DNA of 8,342 bases from CAYMDD01 sp964409675 (GCA_964409675.1 CAYPEF010000099.1:1-8342); one strand, 5' to 3'; positions 1 through 5,575 are shown, numbered from the stretch's first letter. Notes: a model not told the origin generated them from the letters alone. Numbers and translations are program-made.

Positions 1-19
1 TGCGCCCGCTGAGAGATAG

Positions 20-54
20 GTCCCCGGACGGCCCTGCGGGCCGCCGAGGACGAC
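20..54 (+). repeat. palindromic intergenic element, copy A
   Basis: This 35-base GC-rich element matches 31 of 35 bases of the reverse complement of 2835-2869. It folds on itself around a TGC loop (35-37): 14 opposed positions, 13 of them Watson-Crick, with one bulged A at 28. A second, smaller dyad follows at 51-73 (CGAC, bulge GA, GTATAA, G, TTATAC, GTCG). The element lies 50 bases past the histidine kinase stop codon, so it could help end or stabilise that transcript. There is no U-run directly after the stem, so I call it a dispersed palindrome and not a classical terminator. Nothing else is recognisable in 1-104. Confidence 0.6.
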
Positions 55-104
55 GAGTATAAGTTATACGTCGGCGAACATGTACTGCATGGCGTGCAAA
101 AAAG

Positions 105-1487
105 CTAATGTTTCAATGGCAGCGCGAGCGTGGCGCATAATCCGGGATGTTGGTTGCTGAGCGTTAACCGGCCTCGGTGCAGCTTGGCGGCGGCTTCCAC
201 CAGGCTCAGGCCTAGCCCGCTGCCGGGCGTGTTGCGGCTGGTGTCCAGACGGAAGAAGCGCTCTTTGACCTTCTCCAGATGGTCGGCGGGAACCCCTGGG
301 CCGTTATCGCGAATGCGTATGTATAGCCAGCCCTTTACTACTTCGCTTTCCACCGCGATTTTTCCATTTTCCTGCGAGTATTTCACCGCGTTATCGAGCA
401 GGTTGGCGACGGCTTGCGTGAGCAGTTGCCGGTCGCCGGTGAAATCGGCTGCTTTCTCCGGCAAACTGGCGGTGAGGATAATGTTTTTTTCGCTGATCAG
501 CGGCTCATAGAACTCCAGCACGTCACGCACCAGCGCTACCGCGTCGAACTGCGTGAAATGCTCCACGCCGCTGCGCCCTTCGGCGTTGGCGATGTTGAGG
601 ATATTGTCGAACATCTCCGCCAGCGCGTCCACTTCCTCGGTGGCCTCACGCAAGTCCTCGCGCGTGTGCTCCGGCAGGGTGGGGTCGCTGAGAAGCGCCT
701 GCAGGCGCAGGCGGTGACGGCTTAGGGGCGTGCGCATGTCGTGAGCAATAGAGGTGGTGGAATATTTCACCGTGCCCACCAGCGCCTCCACCCAGTCCAG
801 CATGGCGTTGAAATGGTTGGCGAGCTTGTCGAACTGGTCGTGTCCGCCGGAGGCGCGGATACGGTAGGAAAGATTACCCTGCATCACCCGCACGAATCCC
901 ATGTTGATATTATACAATGAATGATTCAGCAGCCAGATGATGGCGATACTTAGGAACAATGCGCCGGCCAGCGAGCTCAGCAGGCTTTGCAGCATGCCCG
1001 ACACCAGCACGCTATGCAGCGCGTCCATCGACTCCAGATCGTAGCCGACGATCATGCGGGTGTCGCCAAACACGCTCACATGCGCCAGCACATGCTGCGA
1101 GGGCGCATCGGCATGCGCAAGCGTCACATCCGCCCATGGGCCGTTGCCGAGATCGTCAGGGATTTCCTCAATATTGCCGGTAATCCTGTCTTTTTCCTCC
1201 AGCGCGAGAAATAAATTTTTATCATACAGATTGCCGATGCGCTCGGTGACGAGCTGGAGCAGCTGCGTAGTGCCGTATTGCTTAGCGCTGCGCTCCAGCT
1301 CATCCACATGCGCCATGATGATGCGGTGAATATCTTCGCGCGCAGAGGCGATGGAATGGTTATAGAATGTAACGCGGATCGCCACCTGTACGCTGAAAAA
1401 AGCGGCGAAAATCAAAATTCCTGTGCGGAAGGAAAAGCTTTTGAAAAAACCGCCGAGCTTACGCACTGAGCTTATACCCCGCGCCAC
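105..1487 (-). CDS. sensor histidine kinase (HAMP, HisKA, HATPase_c)
   Basis: This is a membrane sensor kinase of a two-component system. It should autophosphorylate on histidine and pass the phosphate to the regulator encoded just upstream. Seen in the 460 residues: TM1 about 22-40, a periplasmic sensor segment about 41-165, TM2 about 166-187, a HAMP linker about 188-240, an H-box with H249 in HDMRTPL, an N-box with N366 in LLDNAVKY, a G1 box DNGPGVP from D394, an F-box near 410, and a G2 box GSGLGL from G422. All catalytic motifs are intact. The periplasmic segment has no sensor motif I recognise, so the signal is unknown. The frame opens with GTG at 1487, inside the regulator gene and without a Shine-Dalgarno sequence. 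GTG at 1466 is a good alternative (7 residues shorter, 8-base overlap with the regulator stop, GGGG about 10 bases upstream). Translation is probably coupled to the regulator. Confidence 0.95.
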   Translation of the reverse strand: MARGISSVRKLGGFFKSFSFRTGILIFAAFFSVQVAIRVTFYNHSIASAREDIHRIIMAHVDELERSAKQYGTTQLLQLVTERIGNLYDKNLFLALEEKDRITGNIEEIPDDLGNGPWADVTLAHADAPSQHVLAHVSVFGDTRMIVGYDLESMDALHSVLVSGMLQSLLSSLAGALFLSIAIIWLLNHSLYNINMGFVRVMQGNLSYRIRASGGHDQFDKLANHFNAMLDWVEALVGTVKYSTTSIAHDMRTPLSRHRLRLQALLSDPTLPEHTREDLREATEEVDALAEMFDNILNIANAEGRSGVEHFTQFDAVALVRDVLEFYEPLISEKNIILTASLPEKAADFTGDRQLLTQAVANLLDNAVKYSQENGKIAVESEVVKGWLYIRIRDNGPGVPADHLEKVKERFFRLDTSRNTPGSGLGLSLVEAAAKLHRGRLTLSNQHPGLCATLALPLKH

Positions 1488-2133
1488 GGATGGTGTGGAG
1501 CATCGGAGCAGCGAAGCCGCGGTCCAGCTTCTGGCGCAGCTTGCTGATTTGCGCGTCGATCAAATTGGTCTGCGGGCTGAAATGGAAATCCCACACATTC
1601 TCCAGCAGCATGGTGCGGGTGACGACCTGGTTGGGCCGGCGCATCAGGAATTCCAGCAGCCGGAATTCGCGGTTCTGCAAAGGAATCGGCTTTCCCTCGC
1701 GCTTGACCTCGCGCGTGAGCAAGTTCATTTCCAGCTCGCCCACTTTCAGCAATGCTTGCTCGCCCTGTGGCTCCAGCGTGCGCCGCGCTAATGCTTCAAG
1801 CCGTGCCATCAGTTCCGAGAAGGCGAAGGGCTTGACCAGATAATCGTCACCCCCGGCGCGCAGGCCCTTTACCCGCTCATCCACGTTGGAGAGGGCACTT
1901 AGGATGAGTACAGGGGTTTTGTTGCCGTTGGCACGCATGGCCTGAATGACGGCGAGGCCGTCCAGCTTGGGCAGCATGCGGTCGATGATGATGGCGTCGA
2001 ACTGTTCTTCCGTGGCAAGGTACAGGCCTTCCAGCCCGTCCTTGCCGCGGATCGCGTTATGACCGGCTTCTTTCATTCCGCCGAGGATGTAATCGGCGTG
2101 CATGTCGTCGTCTTCGATGAGGAGTATCCGCAT
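1459..2133 (-). CDS. OmpR/PhoB-family response regulator
   Basis: This is the DNA-binding response regulator partner of the downstream kinase. Counting from the ATG at 2133, the 224 residues hold a receiver domain (1-115) with acidic pocket D8/D9, phosphoacceptor D51 in IIIDRMLP, S79 and K101 in VKPF, then a winged-helix DNA-binding domain (about 128-222) ending in the typical TIRGAGYKL. The reading frame extends upstream to a GTG at 2181. I reject that start because those codons lie inside the hairpin at 2154-2186 and the receiver fold begins exactly at MRILLIEDD. A weak GGGA sits about 9 bases before the chosen ATG. The gene overlaps the kinase start. Its promoter region carries a dyad, which would fit autoregulation. 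The target genes cannot be read from the sequence. Confidence 0.95.
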   Translation of the reverse strand: MRILLIEDDDMHADYILGGMKEAGHNAIRGKDGLEGLYLATEEQFDAIIIDRMLPKLDGLAVIQAMRANGNKTPVLILSALSNVDERVKGLRAGGDDYLVKPFAFSELMARLEALARRTLEPQGEQALLKVGELEMNLLTREVKREGKPIPLQNREFRLLEFLMRRPNQVVTRTMLLENVWDFHFSPQTNLIDAQISKLRQKLDRGFAAPMLHTIRGAGYKLSA

Positions 2134-2145
2134 GGCATATCCCGG

Positions 2146-2186
2146 AAAGAAAAGTACCGTGCATGGGAGTGACGCATGCACGGTAC
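2146..2186 (-). terminator. hairpin with U-tract upstream of the response regulator
   Basis: On the minus strand there is a perfect 12-bp stem (GTACCGTGCATG at 2175-2186, matched by 2154-2165) with a 9-base loop, followed directly by TTTTCTTT (2146-2153). This has the form of an intrinsic terminator for the PsiF-like gene. It ends only 12 bases before the response regulator ATG, so no complete promoter fits between them. If the promoter at 2193-2221 is real, the hairpin is also the very start of the regulator's own transcript and could act as a leader hairpin or attenuator. Confidence 0.7.
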
Positions 2187-2192
2187 CGGGTA

Positions 2193-2221
2193 GTCATAAC
2201 GCTTTACGCCAGTAATTGCAA
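2193..2221 (-). promoter_or_regulatory. candidate promoter for the response regulator-kinase pair
   Basis: The minus strand reads TTGCAA (2216-2221), a 17-base spacer, then TATGAC (2193-2198). Each hexamer matches the sigma-70 consensus at 4 of 6 positions, and the spacing is ideal. The predicted transcription start falls near 2186, which is the first base of the terminator-like hairpin. The -35 hexamer is the centre of the dyad at 2204-2235. The match alone is modest. Confidence 0.4.
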
Positions 2222-2235
2222 ATTACTGTCCGTAA
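2204..2235. promoter_or_regulatory. dyad, possible operator or second hairpin
   Basis: The arms are TTACG-C-CAGTAATT and AATTACTG-TC-CGTAA around a 3-base centre GCA: 8 inner and 5 outer base pairs with a 1x2 internal loop. It begins 8 bases past the PsiF-like stop codon and has no U-run after it on the minus strand, so it is a poor terminator in that direction. It covers the candidate -35 box of the regulator gene, which favours an operator. A structured 3' end of the PsiF-like mRNA is the alternative. Confidence 0.45.
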
Positions 2236-2242
2236 GCCTTAC

Positions 2243-2461
2243 TTATTTAGCGGCCGGAGCAGCGGCTTTATTGGTCTTAGCGGCTTCGCTTACGCAGCTT
2301 TTGAATTTTACTTTATCGCCAGCGGCGGTTTTCTTGCACTCCGCGCGCTGTTCCTTGGTGATATTGGCTTTGTTGTGCTTGCCAGCCGCTTCGGCAGCGG
2401 TCACGCTGGCGCCGGCGACAACGAGGGAGAGAACGGTAGCGGTGAGGAGGTTCTTCAACAT
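2243..2461 (-). CDS. small secreted protein, PsiF-like
   Basis: This 72-residue protein has a clear Sec signal peptide: K3 then a hydrophobic stretch 5-20, with cleavage likely after AEA at 23-25. The mature part is short and lysine- and alanine-rich with two cysteines, C42 and C56, that could form a disulfide in the periplasm. The segment EQRAEC to GDKVKFKSC resembles one PsiF repeat (C..., GD, basic, F, S, C), but the spacing between the cysteines is shorter than I remember for that family. The PsiF relation is therefore tentative and the function unknown. The ATG at 2461 has AAGGA 9 bases upstream. The gene lies directly upstream of, and in the same direction as, the two-component pair, with a hairpin terminator between them. 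Confidence 0.8.
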   Translation of the reverse strand: MLKNLLTATVLSLVVAGASVTAAEAAGKHNKANITKEQRAECKKTAAGDKVKFKSCVSEAAKTNKAAAPAAK

Positions 2462-2490
2462 GAGGATAATTCCTTTGATATGATCTGTGT

Positions 2491-2520
2491 ATGATTAGTT
2501 AAGCCGATGGTTGCCATCAA
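2491..2520 (-). promoter_or_regulatory. weak candidate promoter for the PsiF-like gene
   Basis: The minus strand shows TTGATG (2515-2520), an 18-base spacer and AATCAT (2491-2496), each 4 of 6 to consensus. A small dyad, GATGG-TTG-CCATC (2506-2518), overlaps the -35 element. The rest of 2521-2641 shows no gene or clear signal. Confidence 0.25.
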
Positions 2521-2641
2521 CCACGCCCCGACTATGCCACACTCATTCCTGCCGCTCTTTCATGCGAAGATTACAAAATTCCAATGTTGAAGCTGCAAGG
2601 TAATTTTTCTTGTAATAATAATGCTATGAGCTTCAGAGAGC

Positions 2642-2803
2642 TTATTTTTTCTTCTTTCCGCCGCCGGTTTCCTTGTTCACCGTGGCCCAAGCGCGGCGTT
2701 CGGCTTCCTTATGCGAGACGCCGCGGCTTTCATAGCTGTCCTCAATATGCTGGGCCATGCGTTTCTGTTTGCCGGTATAGGCTCTTTTATCTCCGCGTGG
2801 CAT
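2642..2803 (-). CDS. small basic MPRGDK-family protein (53 aa)
   Basis: A complete short gene: ATG at 2801-2803, with AGAAGG 7 bases upstream, and TAA at 2642-2644. The 53 residues begin MPRGDKRAYTGKQKRMAQHI, continue with a SRGVSHKEAERRAWATVNKE core, and end in GGGKKKK. I recognise the pattern MPRGDK, YT.KQKR.A.HI, RGV..KEAERRAWATVNKE.GGGKK as a small conserved family in Pseudomonadota, sometimes labelled plasmid stabilisation protein. I know of no demonstrated function and do not accept that label as proof of one. The protein is hydrophilic, highly charged and without a signal peptide, so it is cytoplasmic and could bind nucleic acid. It is easily missed because it is short and other frames across it are open. 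It stands alone, with a palindromic element in its upstream region. Confidence 0.85.
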   Translation of the reverse strand: MPRGDKRAYTGKQKRMAQHIEDSYESRGVSHKEAERRAWATVNKETGGGKKKK

Positions 2804-2834
2804 AGAACATCCTTCTCAATATCTATATTAATGT

Positions 2835-2869
2835 GTCGTCCCCAGTGGCCCGCAGAGCCGTCCGGGGAC
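2835..2869 (-). repeat. palindromic intergenic element, copy B
   Basis: Reverse-complement copy of 20-54 with four substitutions. Two of these turn Watson-Crick pairs into G-U pairs, one breaks a pair, and one repairs the mismatch present in copy A, so the fold is kept. Here the stem is extended by flanking ATGTGT (2831-2836) and ACACAT (2868-2873), giving a long hairpin over 2831-2873. It lies 31-66 bases upstream of the 53-residue gene, in its leader or promoter region. Confidence 0.6.
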
Positions 2870-2901
2870 ACATTTCACGGCTGGCGCAAGAAAGGTGAAT
2901 C

Positions 2902-2928
2902 TCTGGGCGATACTGCGTATCGCCGAGA
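2902..2928. repeat. intergenic palindrome
   Basis: A perfect 8-bp stem, GGCGATAC-TGC-GTATCGCC (2906-2924), is extended by TCT/AGA across a G-G mismatch. The loop is TGC, as in the element at 2835-2869 only 40 bases away. There is no U-run on either side, so it does not look like an intrinsic terminator. Together with copy B it fills most of the 205-base gap between the 53-residue gene and cbpM. Confidence 0.5.
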
Positions 2929-2999
2929 ATGACATACAGTTTAATGGATGATGCCTGACATTATGCTATGGCACCATGCGATGACGCTAGAAAAGATAT

Positions 3000-3036
3000 A
3001 AAAAAGCGCTAATCCCGCTCGCCATCCGGTGAGCGC
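3000..3036 (-). terminator. possible terminator of the arsC-cbpA-cbpM unit
   Basis: On the minus strand GCGCT (3032-3036) can pair with AGCGC (3006-3010), which is followed at once by six T (3000-3005). An inner CGCTC/GAGCG pairing competes with it. The stem is short and its loop long, and the structure includes the cbpM stop codon, so this is a weak call supported mainly by position and the T-run. Confidence 0.3.
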
Positions 3037-3332
3037 CGTGCCATTTCTTCTTCTGCCTGGCGGCGGAGATGTTCTATAATACGGTGCAATTGCGCCCGGG
3101 TGGCATAAAGCTGGTCGAGGAGGCTGAGCACCATGTCGGTGGTTTCGCGGTCGATGGCGAGGTCTTGCCGCAAATGATGCACCAGCTGCGCCCGGGCGAT
3201 ATCTATCTCTTCAAATTCCCAGCCATTACCGGTTTCCACCGGACGCAGCCAGGCTTGGGCGATGTAATCTTCGATTTCACCGGGTTCCAGCGCGCCCTCG
3301 CTTTCGGCAATCACCTGAGCCAGCGTTTTCAT
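3009..3332 (-). CDS. cbpM: chaperone modulator CbpM
   Basis: This 107-residue protein matches the CbpM family, which binds the J domain of CbpA and restrains its co-chaperone activity (the E. coli protein is about the same size). The N-terminal part (about 5-55) looks like a MerR-type helix-turn-helix-derived domain, followed by the conserved GWEFEEIDIARAQLVHHLRQ (about 37-56), a DL motif and the LLDQLY segment (71-76), then a helical, charged C-terminus. The ATG at 3332 overlaps the cbpA stop as ATGA, so the two are translationally coupled. The adjacency to cbpA is what this family normally shows and supports the call. Confidence 0.93.
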   Translation of the reverse strand: MKTLAQVIAESEGALEPGEIEDYIAQAWLRPVETGNGWEFEEIDIARAQLVHHLRQDLAIDRETTDMVLSLLDQLYATRAQLHRIIEHLRRQAEEEMARRSPDGERD

Positions 3333-4234
3333 GATGCATGCTCCTTCCCGGCGCGGGCGTTGAAACTATGATTCTGCGCCCAGCCGCGCACCGCCTCTTC
3401 CAGCGCATGGTCAATATGCTTGGGTACCATGAGCATGATTTTTACGTAATGGTCGCCGCCTTTGATGCCTTTGCCCTTCAGCCTGAGCGTTGCGCCGGAG
3501 CTGGAGCCTTTGGGGATGTTCATCTCTACTGCACCGTGCACCGTCTGCACCGGCACTTTCGCGCCCAGAATGCTCTCATGGAATGAAACCGGCAGTTCGC
3601 TATGCACATCGTTACCCTTGCGGGTAAAGAGTGGGTGAGGGCGTATATGTACCTCTACAAAAGCATCGCCCTGCTGCGCGCGCCCGGGAAGTTTGGCGCC
3701 TTGGCCTTTCAGGCGCAGCTTCTGCCCTTCCTCAATGCCTTCGGGAATGGTGATGTCCAGGTTCCGCCCGTCCGGCAGCGTGACGCGGCGCGCCCCGCCT
3801 TTGGCGGCTTCCAGGAAGTCCACCTGTATGCTGTAATTGACGTCGGCGGCGGGTTTTGCGCCTGCCTGCCGGCGGCTGAAATTGCCGAAAATGCCGCCGA
3901 ACAGATCCTCCATGCCGATATCGTCCATGCCGCCGTCGGCGAAATTATAATATCGGCTTCCTTGCGGCCCTTGCGCGTAGTCGCGGTAATATTGCTGCTG
4001 GCGGGTGGGCTGGCCTTCCATGTCGATCTCGCCGCGATCATAAGCGGTGCGTTTGTCCTTGTCGGAGAGCAAATCGTTCGCGGCGCTGATTTCCTTGAAG
4101 CGCGCGTCCGCCTCCTTATCGCCGGGGTTCAGGTCGGGGTGGTATTTCTTCGCCAGCTTGCGGTAAGCCGCCTTGATTTCAGCGTCCGTGGCGCTTTTGC
4201 TGACGCCTAGTACTTCGTAGGGGTTTTTGGCCAT
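3329..4234 (-). CDS. cbpA: DnaJ-type co-chaperone CbpA
   Basis: A class B J-domain protein that stimulates the ATPase of DnaK and binds unfolded client proteins; CbpA of E. coli also binds curved DNA. The 301 residues show a J domain (about 4-68) with the HPD motif at H32-D34, a glycine/phenylalanine-rich linker (about 80-127), and two C-terminal beta domains (about 130-275), including the LRLKGQGAKLPG and LRLKGKGIKGGDHYVK signatures. There is no zinc-finger cysteine cluster, which separates it from DnaJ proper. The length is normal for CbpA. The ATG at 4234 has AAAGG 8 bases upstream. It follows arsC by 35 bases and overlaps cbpM by 4, so it is probably co-transcribed with both. Confidence 0.95.
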   Translation of the reverse strand: MAKNPYEVLGVSKSATDAEIKAAYRKLAKKYHPDLNPGDKEADARFKEISAANDLLSDKDKRTAYDRGEIDMEGQPTRQQQYYRDYAQGPQGSRYYNFADGGMDDIGMEDLFGGIFGNFSRRQAGAKPAADVNYSIQVDFLEAAKGGARRVTLPDGRNLDITIPEGIEEGQKLRLKGQGAKLPGRAQQGDAFVEVHIRPHPLFTRKGNDVHSELPVSFHESILGAKVPVQTVHGAVEMNIPKGSSSGATLRLKGKGIKGGDHYVKIMLMVPKHIDHALEEAVRGWAQNHSFNARAGKEHAS

Positions 4235-4269
4235 TGTTATCGCCTTTATCGTGTAAAATATCGCTTAAG

Positions 4270-4629
4270 TTATGGATGTTCGGGTAATATCTCCAGCACA
4301 CTTTCCGACGGGCGGCATAATTTTACCGTATCGGGCGTGATCACAATCGGCCGGTTGATGAGAATGGGGTGCTGGAGCATGAAGTCGATCAGCTGATCAT
4401 CGCTCCATTTCGGGTCGTCCAGTCCAAGCTCCTCGTAAGGCGTGCCTTTACGGCGCATCAGGTCGCGCACCGGCACTCCCGAGCGCCGGATTAACGCGGT
4501 CAGTTCGGCGCGCGTGGGCGGGTATTTCAGGTATTCCACGACATTCGGTTCAATCCCCCGGTCACGAATATGCTGGAGCACGTTGCGGGAAGTGCCGCAG
4601 GCGGGGTTATGGTAGATGGTGATATTCAT
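4270..4629 (-). CDS. arsC: glutaredoxin-dependent arsenate reductase ArsC
   Basis: ArsC reduces arsenate to arsenite in the cytoplasm using glutathione and glutaredoxin. The 119 residues closely follow the plasmid R773 ArsC: catalytic C11 in YHNPACGTSRN, and the three conserved arginines at R59 (or R60) in DLMRRK, R93 in INRPIV and R106 in LCRPSE, with DDQLIDFMLQHPILINRP preserved. It is about 20 residues shorter than R773 ArsC, lacking only the C-terminal tail beyond the catalytic core. I chose ATG at 4629 because GAGG lies 5 bases upstream and the family begins there; a TTG at 4647 adds six unlikely residues. No arsR, arsB or acr3 lies in the window, so this copy is not in a classical ars operon; it leads the cbpA-cbpM unit. 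Confidence 0.93.
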   Translation of the reverse strand: MNITIYHNPACGTSRNVLQHIRDRGIEPNVVEYLKYPPTRAELTALIRRSGVPVRDLMRRKGTPYEELGLDDPKWSDDQLIDFMLQHPILINRPIVITPDTVKLCRPSESVLEILPEHP

Positions 4630-4664
4630 ATATGCCTCACGGATCAAGGGGCTTAAACTGCTTC

Positions 4665-4670
4665 ATTGTA
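4665..4670 (-). promoter_or_regulatory. possible -10 box for arsC
   Basis: The minus strand reads TACAAT, 5 of 6 to the -10 consensus, 36 bases upstream of the arsC ATG. There is no good -35 box at 16-18 bases. It overlaps the -35 box of the opposing lipoprotein promoter. Confidence 0.25.
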
Positions 4671-4694
4671 CCTTATATATTTTTGCGATAGAAT
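4666..4694 (+). promoter_or_regulatory. candidate promoter for the lipoprotein gene
   Basis: TTGTAC (4666-4671), a 17-base AT-rich spacer, then TAGAAT (4689-4694). The -10 box matches consensus at 5 of 6 and the -35 box keeps TTG. It lies 37 bases upstream of the start codon, leaving room for a short leader that carries the AAGGAG ribosome site. Confidence 0.45.
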
Positions 4695-4731
4695 TTTGGC
4701 AACTCATCCTCGCTACAAAGGAGTGCATGGT

Positions 4732-5142
4732 ATGCGTATTTTGGCCAAGGCAGTGCTTCTGTCAGGTATTTTATCGCTCAGCGGCTGCATGGCGCCCCCA
4801 TCGGACGATAAAGGGGCAGACCGAGCCGATTTTAATAAATACGGCCAGAATATCTATAGCTTCCGCGATGTGGGGCGTGCTTTCCAGTCGGACCTTGGAA
4901 CTGTGATGCAGGTGCGGGAAGTGCAGGTGATTCCTCCGGCTGCCGACGGGCCGACAGGACATTCGCAAGCATCAACCGTCCCCGTTCCCGCCATTGAATA
5001 TACGGTAGAAACAAATAAGCGCTACGTCACGCTGGTGCAGAATAAAATCGACGGGGAGCGCGTATTCGGGGTGGGAGAGAAGGTACTGGTGCAGGTCGGC
5101 CCTCCCGGGGTGTACCAGCGCGTCATGGCGTTCGGGTTCTGA
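4732..5142 (+). CDS. small SlyB-like lipoprotein without glycine zipper
   Basis: A 136-residue predicted lipoprotein. Its signal peptide has K6, a hydrophobic core and a lipobox LSGC with C19; the residue after the cysteine is Met, so outer-membrane sorting is expected. GTVMQVREVQVI (56-67) and the C-terminal EYTVETNKRYVTLVQ... to GEKVLVQVG (89-123) resemble the conserved parts of SlyB/Pcp-type 17-kDa lipoproteins. The glycine-rich zipper that normally lies between them is replaced by about 20 residues of loop. The relation rests on motif recognition, and function is unknown. ATG at 4732 is chosen because AAGGAG lies 8 bases upstream and the signal peptide starts there. It is the only plus-strand gene, and its TGA directly abuts the stop of the opposing gene with no spacer, so 3' ends of the two transcripts must overlap. 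Confidence 0.85.
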   Translation: MRILAKAVLLSGILSLSGCMAPPSDDKGADRADFNKYGQNIYSFRDVGRAFQSDLGTVMQVREVQVIPPAADGPTGHSQASTVPVPAIEYTVETNKRYVTLVQNKIDGERVFGVGEKVLVQVGPPGVYQRVMAFGF

Positions 5143-5556
5143 TTAGCGCAGCGCCGCCAGTTCCGGGGGAACGGGGGCAAGGGCAATGAGCAGCGTGAAC
5201 GCAACCACCAGCGCGATTTCCCATTTCGCCCGTTTAATGCCTGCTTCCAGCAGGGCCTGCGGGTGGCTGGCGCGCGGGCGGTGCTCCAGGTAAGATACGC
5301 TGAACTCCATGCCTTCCGGATAGGCGCGCAGATGCCTGAGTCCCAGCTGCATTTGCCGGCGAATGCGTTTACCGGCATGCGTGTGATACTGGTAGATCAT
5401 CACCAGCCCCATCCGGCGCAGGACGGTGGCGGTAACGGTTTTGCCACTCCTTAGCAGTTGATTCAGCGTATGGTAACGCCACCCGGCCCAAATGATGAAC
5501 GGCACGGCCAGCAGCAGGTTCAGCACATCGTCTCGCAGGATGAAATCGAAATTCAC
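5143..5556 (-). CDS. small membrane protein, DUF3592-like
   Basis: A 137-residue protein with a hydrophobic segment near the N-terminus (about 11-29) and a second near the C-terminus (about 113-130). The middle is a soluble region rich in beta-forming residues: GKTVTATVLRRMGLVMIYQY (38-57), then EFSVSYLEHRP (84-94). A soluble domain between two helices with a V-x-V-x-Y-x-x-x-x-P pattern recalls DUF3592-type proteins, but the match is loose. GTG at 5556 is chosen because GGAGGA sits 7 bases upstream; an ATG at 5658 in the same frame would overlap the preceding gene by 83 bases and add residues of a different character. It follows the thioredoxin-fold gene by 19 bases, so the two form an operon. 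Function is unknown. Confidence 0.75.
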   Translation of the reverse strand: MNFDFILRDDVLNLLLAVPFIIWAGWRYHTLNQLLRSGKTVTATVLRRMGLVMIYQYHTHAGKRIRRQMQLGLRHLRAYPEGMEFSVSYLEHRPRASHPQALLEAGIKRAKWEIALVVAFTLLIALAPVPPELAALR

Positions 5557-5563
5557 GCGTTTT

Positions 5564-5569
5564 TCCTCC
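5564..5569 (-). promoter_or_regulatory. ribosome binding site fixing a GTG start
   Basis: The minus strand reads GGAGGA, 7 bases before GTG 5554-5556 and inside the 19-base gap after the upstream stop codon. It is the strongest ribosome site in the window and decides the start of the small membrane protein. Confidence 0.75.
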
Positions 5570-5575
5570 GCCGCC

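Noticed and set aside
20..73. Intrinsic terminator for the histidine kinase formed by the palindromes.
   Set aside because: The stems are strong but neither is followed by a U-run on the minus strand, and the T-run that exists (CTTTTTT just after the stop codon) comes before them.
2134..2181. A longer response regulator start at GTG 2181, adding 16 residues.
   Set aside because: Those codons fall in the terminator-like hairpin and its U-tract, there is no ribosome site, and the receiver domain begins exactly at the ATG at 2133.
2571..2615. Inverted TTACAA and TTGTAA separated by about 33 bases.
   Set aside because: Only 6 bp in AT-rich DNA with a long loop; expected by chance.
2677..2871. 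A 64-residue minus-strand frame across 2677-2871.
   Set aside because: It is in another frame over the MPRGDK gene and runs through the palindromic repeat; the 53-residue frame has the ribosome site and the conserved sequence.
3602..4210. A 202-residue open frame on the plus strand.
   Set aside because: It is antisense to cbpA, whose domains are clear, and has no ribosome site or known motif.
4630..4647. A TTG start for arsC six residues upstream.
   Set aside because: The ATG at 4629 has GAGG at the right distance and matches the usual ArsC N-terminus.
5173..5185. Small dyad GTTCC-GGG-GGAAC-type near the end of the small membrane protein gene.
   Set aside because: Five base pairs inside coding sequence, explained by Pro/Val codon use; no U-run to make it a terminator.
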